Positions 1 to 5,072 of a stretch of 9,000 bases of DNA are shown piece after piece. The stretch lies in assembly GCA_036518955.1 (NCBI GenBank), contig DATDMG010000433.1, forward strand, positions 1 through 9,000, given 5' to 3'. The stretch comes from DATDMG01 sp036518955. GTDB taxonomy: Bacteria > Actinomycetota > Actinomycetes > Actinomycetales > Kineosporiaceae. A program made the translations under genes and the position numbers. Numbering within the stretch: the stretch's first letter is position 1; the number at the start of each line of letters is the position of its first letter. The notes below the pieces were generated by a model, which was given only the letters and a program-made list of their open reading frames with translations, was not told the DNA's origin and made no database searches.

Positions 1-846
1 GCGCGCTCACCCTGCTGGGCGACCTGCCGTCGTCCCCGGCCACTGCCCGGGCGGCTCCCCCACCTCCCGGCACCGGACAGCACCCCGGCGTGGGCCCCGC
101 AGGACGCCCTGCCGACGCCGGCGCACGACGGGCGGCAGGTCGACATCGTGCTCAGCCCGCACCCGGACGACGAGACCCTGAGCCTCGGGGTCTGGACGGC
201 CGACGCCGCCGTCCGCGGGGACCGCGTGATCGTCGTCTGCCTCACCGACGGGCGCACGACCGGCGCGCTGGCCACCATCGCGCGACGCCTGCGTCGCCCG
301 GTGACCCGGGACGAGATCGCCGCCGCGCGGATTCGCGAACTCCACGCGGCGACGGCCCGGCTCGGGGTGCGCCCCGACGACGTCTACCTCGCCCACCTGG
401 ACCGCGACGACGGACCGGGCGGTACGCGGCTCACCGAACTCGAGGCGCTCGCGGTGATCAAGGCGTTCGCCGCGCGGTTCCCTGACGCCACGTTCGCGAC
501 CATGTCCTGGGCGGCGGAACGACACCCGGACCACCTCGGCGCGGCGTTCGCGCTGCAGGAGGCGGTGGCCCGGGGGATCGCGCGGCACGGCGTCTTCGCG
601 GTCTCCCGGCTCTGGTGGGCGCTGCCCTCACCGCCAGTGACCATCGTGCTACCGCTCAACGCCGCGGTCCGCCATCAGGTGACGGCTGCCGCGAACGCCT
701 ACGGCCTGTGGAACCCGGCCGACCACCGCCTCGCTGTCGGCTGGACCTCCGTTCACCAACAGTTCGTCGACCTGCTCGCCGACCCCCGCGACCGGGTGCA
801 CGGCTGGGCGCCGCTGACGGCCGGCGAGCAGCCGCCCGTCAGCTGA
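1..846 (+). CDS. PIG-L/LmbE-family deacetylase, 5'-partial
   Basis: Zinc-dependent de-N-acetylase of the PIG-L/LmbE fold, the family that removes acetyl groups from GlcNAc-containing conjugates (MshB, Mca). The substrate here is unknown. Counting from the GTG at 148, the first metal motif HPDDE lies at residues 5-9 and the second, HPDH, at 126-129. By comparison with MshB, His5, Asp8 and His129 would bind zinc and Asp7 would be the general base. The GTG at 148 is a poor start because it cuts into the first beta strand (VDIVLSPHPDDE). The frame is open to the left edge with no ATG, GTG or TTG before 148, so the real start lies outside the window. Bases 1-56 read better in another frame (ALTLLGDLPSSPATARAAP), which resembles the end of an export signal. 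One extra C in the C-run 57-61 would explain this. The family call is firm; the 5' end is not. The stop overlaps the remnant on the opposite strand. Confidence 0.88.
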   Translation, partial: ARSPCWATCRRPRPLPGRLPHLPAPDSTPAWAPQDALPTPAHDGRQVDIVLSPHPDDETLSLGVWTADAAVRGDRVIVVCLTDGRTTGALATIARRLRRPVTRDEIAAARIRELHAATARLGVRPDDVYLAHLDRDDGPGGTRLTELEALAVIKAFAARFPDATFATMSWAAERHPDHLGAAFALQEAVARGIARHGVFAVSRLWWALPSPPVTIVLPLNAAVRHQVTAAANAYGLWNPADHRLAVGWTSVHQQFVDLLADPRDRVHGWAPLTAGEQPPVS

Positions 847-1001
847 GCCCGTTGCTCTTCAGCCAGCCGGGCGTTGAGCGCCTGCGTCACCGTCGGTGAC
901 GCCTTCGCGGAGATGACCAGCGGCACCACGTTCTGGGCGGTGTAGAGGGACTTCGGGTCGGTCAGGGACACCCACCCGTTCGTCGAGATGGACGGGTCGG
1001 T
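839..1001 (-). pseudogene. 3' remnant of an OpuAC/ProX-type glycine betaine/choline-binding protein
   Basis: Minus-strand codons from 1001 down to 870 encode 44 residues starting TDPSISTNGWVSLTDPKSLY and continuing through AQNVVPLV and VTQALNA. This matches the C-terminal lobe of OpuAC-family (glycine betaine, choline, carnitine) substrate-binding proteins. The frame then runs on without similarity. In a second minus frame, bases 874-839 encode TPGWLKSNGLS and a TGA stop, the usual end of these proteins (a W-L-K-x-N-G-L tail). Roughly 25-30 residues expected between the two blocks are missing, and the frame changes there, so an internal deletion is likely. Everything upstream of TDPSI is also gone, and no transporter genes are nearby. 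The stop overlaps the end of the deacetylase gene by 8 bp, which suggests two convergent genes before decay. The family assignment is by recognised sequence pattern, not by a search. Confidence 0.65.
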
Positions 1002-1141
1002 CTGGTGCCGCTCGATCCGGGCCGCGACCGGGAGACCTTGCCGGGATCGGTCGGCAGGGTGGGCCGCAGGAGCAGCGCGACCAGGAGAGCCGCCCGACAC
1101 GGGAAGAGGGGGATGCGCCCGTGCCGGGCGGCTCGTCAAGC
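1002..1141. other. Non-coding stretch with a possible signal-peptide relic
   Basis: No supported gene between the OpuAC-like remnant and the terminator of the CBM2 gene. On the minus strand, bases 1067-1090 encode the hydrophobic run ALLVALLL, preceded by an arginine-rich stretch (RAARHGRIPLFPCR). This resembles an N-terminal export signal, but an in-frame stop lies just upstream and no start codon follows it. It may be the decayed 5' end of the same binding-protein gene, or chance. Confidence 0.3.
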
Positions 1142-1184
1142 CCGGTGGCACCCGGCCTGGAGGGGGTAGGCCGGGCGCCACCGG
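1142..1184 (-). terminator. Strong hairpin terminator of the CBM2 gene
   Basis: Arms 1142-1157 and 1169-1184 form a 16-bp stem with an 11-nt loop, 9 nt past the CBM2 stop codon. The single mismatch is A1150 against C1176 on the plus strand. In minus-strand RNA it becomes a G-U wobble, so the stem is fully paired only in the transcript leaving the CBM2 gene. There is no clear U-tract, as is common in actinomycete terminators. Confidence 0.75.
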
Positions 1185-1193
1185 TGTCCGTGG

Positions 1194-2249
1194 CTACCCC
1201 TTGATCAGGGTGCAGGGCGTCCCGTTCACCGTGAAGCCGGTCGGGACCGCGTTGGCGCCCGTGTAGTTCGCCAGGAAGCCCAGGTGGAAGCGGCCGCCCT
1301 TGGCGCCCACGTAGCCCTCGTTCGGTTCGCTGTCGGCCGTGATCCGTTGGCCCTTCTGACGGAAGTCGGCGCCCCAGGACTGGTACACGGACTGGTTGCC
1401 GCCGAACGTCCAGCCGAAGCTCCAGGTGGTCAGCGGCTGCGCCGACGTGTTCACCAGCTGGACGTCGCCGAGGAACGCCCGGCCCGTCGAGGTGGGCCAG
1501 GAGGTCTCGATCTCGTAGATCGCCTGGCAGCTGACCGCCGGCTTCACCGTCGGCGGCGCCGGCTTCACCGGCACCAGCTTGTCGTCGACGAGCGGGCACG
1601 TCGCGCCGTTGAACGTGAACGAGGTCGGGAGGGCGTTGGTCGACGTCACGTTCGCCAGGAAGCCGAGGTGGAAGCGTCCGCCGTTCGGTCCGAGGTAGCC
1701 CTCGTTCGGCTCGCTGGTGGCGACGATCTTCTGCCCGTGCTGGTCGAGGTCGGTACCCCAGTGCTGGTAGACGACCTGGTCGTTCGGGAAGGTCCAACCC
1801 AGCGTCCAGCTGGTCAGGGTCCGCGGCGTGAGGTTGACGATCTGGATGTCGCCCTGGAACGCCCGGTGGCCGTTCGACGGCCACTCGCTCTCGATCTCGT
1901 AGATGACGGCGCAGGTCCGGCCGCCGGCCGCCGTGGCGGTCGCGGGCGGCTTCGTCGTGGTGGTGCCCTTCGAGCTGACCGAAGACGTCTTCGCGGTCGT
2001 GGTCTTCGCGATCGTGGTCTTCGCGGTCGCGGTCTTCGCGGCCGCGGAGGCCGGTGCGGGTGCCGCCGCGAGGCTCACCGTCGCGGTCAGGCCGCCGATG
2101 ACGGCCACCGCCGTCGCCACCGCCGCCACGACCTTGAGGCGGCCGGGACGCCAGGGCCGCGAGGAGGGGCTGGGGCCGCTGATGCCGGCCGACGGCAGCC
2201 ACCACACCTCCTCACCGGACGGTGTGGCGTCCCTGTCCCCGATCTTCAT
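1194..2249 (-). CDS. Exported protein with two tandem CBM2-like cellulose-binding modules
   Basis: A 351-residue protein with no catalytic domain. The order is: residues 1-39, a long hydrophilic head containing GEEVWWLPSAG and ending in basic residues; 40-62, a hydrophobic export segment; about 63-70, an Ala-rich stretch with a possible signal peptidase site (ASA-AA); 71-110, a Lys/Thr/Ala low-complexity linker; 113-218, CBM2-like module 1; 219-240, a Pro/Lys/Val linker; 241-346, CBM2-like module 2. Each module spans exactly 106 residues between a first and last cysteine (C113/C218, C241/C346), which probably form a disulfide as in CBM2. The two modules are about 60% identical by eye. Trp123/251 and Trp164/292 match two of the three CBM2 surface tryptophans. 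The third (the W of WNG) is replaced by Glu in a SEPNEGY motif in both copies. The ATG is supported by GGAGGA 5 nt upstream. The protein may bind cellulose or another polysaccharide outside the cell; binding is inferred, not shown. Confidence 0.88.
   Translation of the reverse strand: MKIGDRDATPSGEEVWWLPSAGISGPSPSSRPWRPGRLKVVAAVATAVAVIGGLTATVSLAAAPAPASAAAKTATAKTTIAKTTTAKTSSVSSKGTTTTKPPATATAAGGRTCAVIYEIESEWPSNGHRAFQGDIQIVNLTPRTLTSWTLGWTFPNDQVVYQHWGTDLDQHGQKIVATSEPNEGYLGPNGGRFHLGFLANVTSTNALPTSFTFNGATCPLVDDKLVPVKPAPPTVKPAVSCQAIYEIETSWPTSTGRAFLGDVQLVNTSAQPLTTWSFGWTFGGNQSVYQSWGADFRQKGQRITADSEPNEGYVGAKGGRFHLGFLANYTGANAVPTGFTVNGTPCTLIKG
1987..2046 (-). repeat. Four tandem 15-bp repeats coding a KT-rich linker
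   Basis: Four consecutive 15-bp copies of gtcttcgcg followed by a variable 6-mer (tcg/ccg-type), at 1987-2001, 2002-2016, 2017-2031 and 2032-2046. On the minus strand they encode the five-residue repeat A-K-T-x-x, residues 71-90 of the CBM2 protein. The unit is a whole number of codons, so copy-number change would lengthen or shorten the linker without a frameshift. Confidence 0.8.
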
Positions 2250-2254
2250 GGGTA

Positions 2255-2260
2255 TCCTCC
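2255..2260 (-). promoter_or_regulatory. Ribosome binding site of the CBM2 gene
   Basis: GGAGGA on the minus strand, 5 nt before the ATG at 2249. It is a near-perfect Shine-Dalgarno sequence and decides this start, so the unusually long hydrophilic head before the export segment is probably real. Confidence 0.8.
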
Positions 2261-2313
2261 GCAGACTGTGCAGCCGCTGTCCTGGGCCAGGCAGCGGGAG
2301 GTGCAGTCGCTAC

Positions 2314-2332
2314 CGGGGCGCGACTCGCCCCG
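2314..2332. other. Small GC-rich hairpin upstream of the CBM2 gene
   Basis: Perfect 7-bp arms cggggcg and cgccccg around a 5-nt loop, in the 209-bp gap between the divergent CBM2 and hydratase-family genes. It would lie in the 5' leader of the CBM2 transcript if transcription starts upstream of 2332. Function unknown. Confidence 0.4.
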
Positions 2333-2355
2333 AGTACGGAGCCTCAAGCAACCAG

Positions 2356-2375
2356 GTTACGGTCATCCGAGTAAC
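2356..2375. promoter_or_regulatory. GTTAC/GTAAC inverted repeat in the divergent intergenic region
   Basis: Perfect 5-bp inverted repeat gttac-(10 nt)-gtaac in a locally AT-richer patch between the divergent genes at 2249 (-) and 2459 (+). Position and symmetry suit a regulator site or promoter region for one or both genes. No convincing -35/-10 pair was found on either strand, so this is a candidate only. Confidence 0.3.
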
Positions 2376-2458
2376 GAATATCAGCACGTCAGAGGCAACC
2401 CCCTCCGCGCCAGCGGGCGCCTCGTGGCAGGACGGGCGCCTTCGGGGCACGATGGGCC

Positions 2459-3310
2459 ATGACCTCAACCACCGAGCCCGCCCGGCCGTCGGAGCCGGCC
2501 GTGGCGCACCGGGTCGAGCCACCGCTCGTCGTCCGCACCGACCCGGCGAGCGGCGTCGTCCGGTTGACCCTGAACCGGGGTGACCGGTTCAACCCGCTGT
2601 CCCGGGCGATGATCGCCGATCTGTCGACCCAGCTGGACCGGATCGAGGCCGACGACTCGGCCCGGGTCGTCGTCCTGGCCGGCGAGGGCCGCGGCTTCTG
2701 CGCCGGGCACGACCTCGCCGAGCTGCGCTGCCACCAGCACGACGAGGCATGGCAGCGCGCGCTCTTCGACGAGTGCGCGGCGATGATGCTACGGCTCACC
2801 CGCCTGCCCCAGCCGGTGATCGCCCGAGTCCACGGGATCGCGACGGCGGCGGGCTGCCAGCTCGTCGCGATGTGTGACCTGGCGGTGGCCGCGGCCCACG
2901 CGCGGTTCGGCCTGCCCGGGGTCGACATCGGCGTGTTCTGCTCGACGCCGGCGGTGGGCGTCGTCCGGAACGTGGGCCGCAAACGGGCCATGGAGATGCT
3001 GCTGACCGGCGACCCGATCGACGCCCGGACCGCGCGGGACTGGGGCCTGGTCAACCGGGTCGTCCCGGCCGAGACGCTGGACGACGAGGTGGACCGGCTG
3101 GCGTCCGCCGTGGTGGCGCGCAGCGCCTCCGTGATCGCGAACGGCAAGCGCACCTTCTACGAGCAGCTGGAGGTGCCGCTCGCGCCCGCCTACGCCCGGG
3201 CAGGGACGGCGATGGTCGACGACCTGATGCACGCGGACGCGGCCGAGGGGATCGCGGCGTTCCTCGGCAAGCGCCGCCCGGTCTGGCCGTCGGGCGGGGG
3301 CGGCGGCTGA
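2459..3310 (+). CDS. Enoyl-CoA hydratase/isomerase-family protein, ECHDC3-like, altered active site
   Basis: A 283-residue crotonase-fold protein, close to normal family length. The oxyanion-hole segments are present: GFCAGHDL around residues 79-86 and AAGC at 130-133. The stretch VHGIATAAGCQLVAMCDLAV, then FGLPGVDIGVFCSTP at 150-164 and LLTGDPIDA at 181-189, strongly resemble the ECHDC3 group rather than classical hydratases. The two glutamates that add water in rat mitochondrial hydratase (Glu144 and Glu164) correspond to Gln134 and Gly154, so ordinary hydratase activity is unlikely. It could act on another acyl-CoA or acyl-thioester, or be non-catalytic. About 24 hydrophilic N-terminal residues precede the fold. 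The ATG at 2459 lacks a clear Shine-Dalgarno sequence. It stands alone on its strand, divergent from the CBM2 gene and convergent with the small gene 12 bp downstream. The C-terminus ends in a glycine run. Confidence 0.9.
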   Translation: MTSTTEPARPSEPAVAHRVEPPLVVRTDPASGVVRLTLNRGDRFNPLSRAMIADLSTQLDRIEADDSARVVVLAGEGRGFCAGHDLAELRCHQHDEAWQRALFDECAAMMLRLTRLPQPVIARVHGIATAAGCQLVAMCDLAVAAAHARFGLPGVDIGVFCSTPAVGVVRNVGRKRAMEMLLTGDPIDARTARDWGLVNRVVPAETLDDEVDRLASAVVARSASVIANGKRTFYEQLEVPLAPAYARAGTAMVDDLMHADAAEGIAAFLGKRRPVWPSGGGGG

Positions 3311-3322
3311 CCGGCGCCCTGC

Positions 3323-3712
3323 TCAGCGGCGCAGATCGACGCCCCCGGTGCCACTCGGGTCGAGCGCGAGCAGCTCGGCCTGCAGCCCGCGGATCGGCTC
3401 GGCGGTGGGACGGTCGTCACCCCGCGTCCGGACGAGGCACCACCCGGGGTCGCCGCCGGACGACGTGACGTCCCGGCCGGCGTCCAGCCGGGCCAGCAGG
3501 GCGAAGGCGGCGTCGAGCGCCGCGGCCCGCAGAGCTGCCGAGAGGTCGTGCGGGTCGGCTCCGGCGTCGAGCAGCCGGCGGGCGGCCGGCAGGAGCCGGA
3601 TGGTGTCGATGTCCCGCCAGACATCGACACCGTCGCGCCAGACGGCTCCGAGCAGCAACGAGCGCGCGCGCTCCGCGTCGAGGTCGAGGTACACCCTTCG
3701 ATGATGGGCCAC
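3323..3712 (-). CDS. Small hypothetical protein downstream of the sugar-binding lipoprotein
   Basis: I do not recognise this 129-residue soluble protein. It is predicted mostly helical. One segment, LLPAARRLLDAGADPHDLSA (residues 40-59), resembles a single ankyrin repeat, followed by an Ala/Leu-rich helix (60-78) and a more polar tail (80-129). There is no signal peptide or membrane segment. Codons are strongly G/C-ending, and the frame is distinct from the antisense frames, so it looks like a real gene. The start is uncertain. GTG at 3712 is used here; GTG at 3694 would give 123 residues. TTG at 3748 would give 141 residues, overlaps the stop of the upstream lipoprotein gene, and has GGAG 4 nt before it. 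That last choice would imply translational coupling. Either way it is probably co-transcribed with the lipoprotein gene. It converges on the hydratase-family gene with 12 bp between stops. Confidence 0.65.
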   Translation of the reverse strand: MAHHRRVYLDLDAERARSLLLGAVWRDGVDVWRDIDTIRLLPAARRLLDAGADPHDLSAALRAAALDAAFALLARLDAGRDVTSSGGDPGWCLVRTRGDDRPTAEPIRGLQAELLALDPSGTGGVDLRR

Positions 3713-3744
3713 GCCCGCCGCCCCGGTGCGGCGCCACGCACGCG

Positions 3745-4854
3745 TCAACGGACTCCGTTCACGGCGCACGCCGCCTTGAGCTGCGCAGTTGTGCAGATCC
3801 TGGCCGTGGTCGTGTACCGGTCCCCGACCACGTCCTTCACGCTCGGTTTGAAGATCGGTTTCGGTGGCAGCAGGACGGCCTTGATGTACACCCCGGTGTC
3901 CGGGTCCCGGAGGGTGGCCGCGGCGAGCCTGTCGGCCGCGACGGTGTCCCCGTGGACGAGGGCGATGGCGAGCCGGGCGGCCGCCTGAGCCTCCAGCCTG
4001 ATGGCCTTGTAGACGGACACGTACTGGGTGCCCGTGAGAATCCGCTGCAAGCCCTCGTCCGTGGCGTCCTGGCCGGTGACCGGCACCTTTCCGGCAAGCC
4101 CGTTGGCGCGCAGCACGGAGATCGCGGCGCCGGCGAGGCCGTCGTTGGCCGCGGCCACGCCGTCCACGTCGTGGCCCGCCTGGGCGAACATCTGCTCGAA
4201 GATCGTGACGGCCTTGGTGTTGTCCCAGTCCGGGACCGGCTGCGAGTCGATCACGGTGTACCCGGCCCTCCTGATCACCTCGTCGTAGCCCTGCCGGAAG
4301 AGGGCCGCGTTGTTGTCCGTCGGGGACCCGTTGAGCTCCAGGACCCGGCCGGTGCGCTTGCCCTGGGCGCGCAGCCCGGCCACCAGGCCCTCGCCCATCG
4401 CGCGCCCGACGTTGACGTTGTCGAAGGACACGTAGTACTTGGCGCCCCCGGCCAGGGTCAGCCGGTCGTAGTCGATCACGGGGACGCCGGCAGCCGCCGC
4501 CTTCCGGATGACCGATGCTCCGGTCGTCGAGTCCAGGTTGGCCATCATCAGGACGTTCACGCCCTCGTCCAGCATCGAGTCCGCGATCTGCCGGAACTTC
4601 ACCGTGTCGCCGTCCGCGTTGCGGATGTCGGACTCGACGCCGGCGCCCTGGAACGCGCTCACCAGGAAGGCGCGATCCGCGGACTCCCACCGGGACGACG
4701 ACGCGGTGTCCGGCAGGATGACCCCGATCTTTCCGCCGACGGACGCCGCGCCGCTGGAGGACCCCGCCCCGGTTGCGCCGGCGCCGCAGGCCGCGAGCGC
4801 GAGAGTCAGCATGATCGCCACCGCGGTGGCGCTTCGCTGCGGTCTGGTGCGCAT
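3745..4854 (-). CDS. XylF-like sugar-binding lipoprotein of an ABC transporter
   Basis: A 369-residue substrate-binding protein of the periplasmic-binding-protein type I fold. MRTRPQRS begins a lipoprotein signal with a lipobox LAAC, so Cys23 would be lipidated and the protein held on the outer face of the membrane. A Ser/Gly/Ala linker (24-40) precedes the sugar-binding domain, which starts GKIGVILPDT (41-50). Motifs typical of xylose-binding XylF follow: VIDYDRL (126-132), YYVSFDNVNVG (140-150), GSPTDNNAALF (176-186), ANDGLAGAAI (236-245), GQDATDEGLQRI (261-272) and YKAIRLEAQ (282-290). A C-terminal cysteine pair (Cys354, Cys363) lies in ICTTAQLKAAC. Xylose is inferred; related sugars are possible. 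ATG 4854 is chosen over an upstream start at 4908 because it begins the signal peptide and has AGGAGAGGA 8 nt upstream. No ATPase or permease gene is in the window, so it looks like an orphan that borrows a transporter, or its partners are elsewhere. Confidence 0.9.
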   Translation of the reverse strand: MRTRPQRSATAVAIMLTLALAACGAGATGAGSSSGAASVGGKIGVILPDTASSSRWESADRAFLVSAFQGAGVESDIRNADGDTVKFRQIADSMLDEGVNVLMMANLDSTTGASVIRKAAAAGVPVIDYDRLTLAGGAKYYVSFDNVNVGRAMGEGLVAGLRAQGKRTGRVLELNGSPTDNNAALFRQGYDEVIRRAGYTVIDSQPVPDWDNTKAVTIFEQMFAQAGHDVDGVAAANDGLAGAAISVLRANGLAGKVPVTGQDATDEGLQRILTGTQYVSVYKAIRLEAQAAARLAIALVHGDTVAADRLAAATLRDPDTGVYIKAVLLPPKPIFKPSVKDVVGDRYTTTARICTTAQLKAACAVNGVR

Positions 4855-4862
4855 CGCGGGAG

Positions 4863-4871
4863 TCCTCTCCT
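4863..4871 (-). promoter_or_regulatory. Ribosome binding site of the sugar-binding lipoprotein gene
   Basis: AGGAGAGGA on the minus strand, 8 nt before ATG 4854. It supports that start over the longer reading from 4908, which would put 18 extra residues ahead of the lipoprotein signal. Confidence 0.7.
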
Positions 4872-4989
4872 GACACCCTGACGTCATCGTCGAGGCACCG
4901 GCGGGCATCGATTGGCGCCGACCCGGAATGTGCCGCGCGCGAGACCGAGCCCGCCGTGCCGGACAGCAAAGTACTCCCCAAACACGATG

Positions 4990-5021
4990 CCTTGGGTCAC
5001 AACGGTGTCAACAAGCCAAGG
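4990..5021. promoter_or_regulatory. Candidate promoter/operator of the sugar-binding lipoprotein gene
   Basis: Perfect 6-bp inverted repeat ccttgg/ccaagg (4990-4995 and 5016-5021) with a 20-nt spacer, about 140 bp upstream of the lipoprotein start. Between the arms, minus-strand TTGACA (5011-5006) matches a -35 consensus. The -10 position is weak (ATCGTG at a 17-nt spacing), so the promoter is uncertain. The 218-bp gap between this gene and the penicillin-binding protein gene makes a separate promoter plausible. Confidence 0.35.
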
Positions 5022-5072
5022 TTGTCGACGCCTACGTCCTGGTGGGGTCGTGGGGCCGCGGCGAGGTACCGG

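Noticed and set aside
2393..2398. Minus-strand TTGCCT as a -35 box for the CBM2 gene
   Set aside because: No acceptable -10 hexamer at 16-18 nt; the best candidate, GTTACT, matches only three bases.
1284..2462. A 392-codon plus frame opposite the CBM2 gene
   Set aside because: Low-complexity Arg/Gly/Val composition and antisense to two clear CBM2 modules with a strong ribosome binding site.
3306..3327. Inverted repeat gctga/tcagc containing the two convergent stop codons, as a bidirectional terminator
   Set aside because: Only 5 bp with a 12-nt loop; too weak to call a terminator.
3323..4981. A 552-codon minus frame extending from the small hypothetical gene up through the lipoprotein gene
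   Set aside because: The part above 3748 lies in a shifted frame inside the lipoprotein gene and has Arg/Gly-rich non-native composition. Only the last 129-141 codons look coding.
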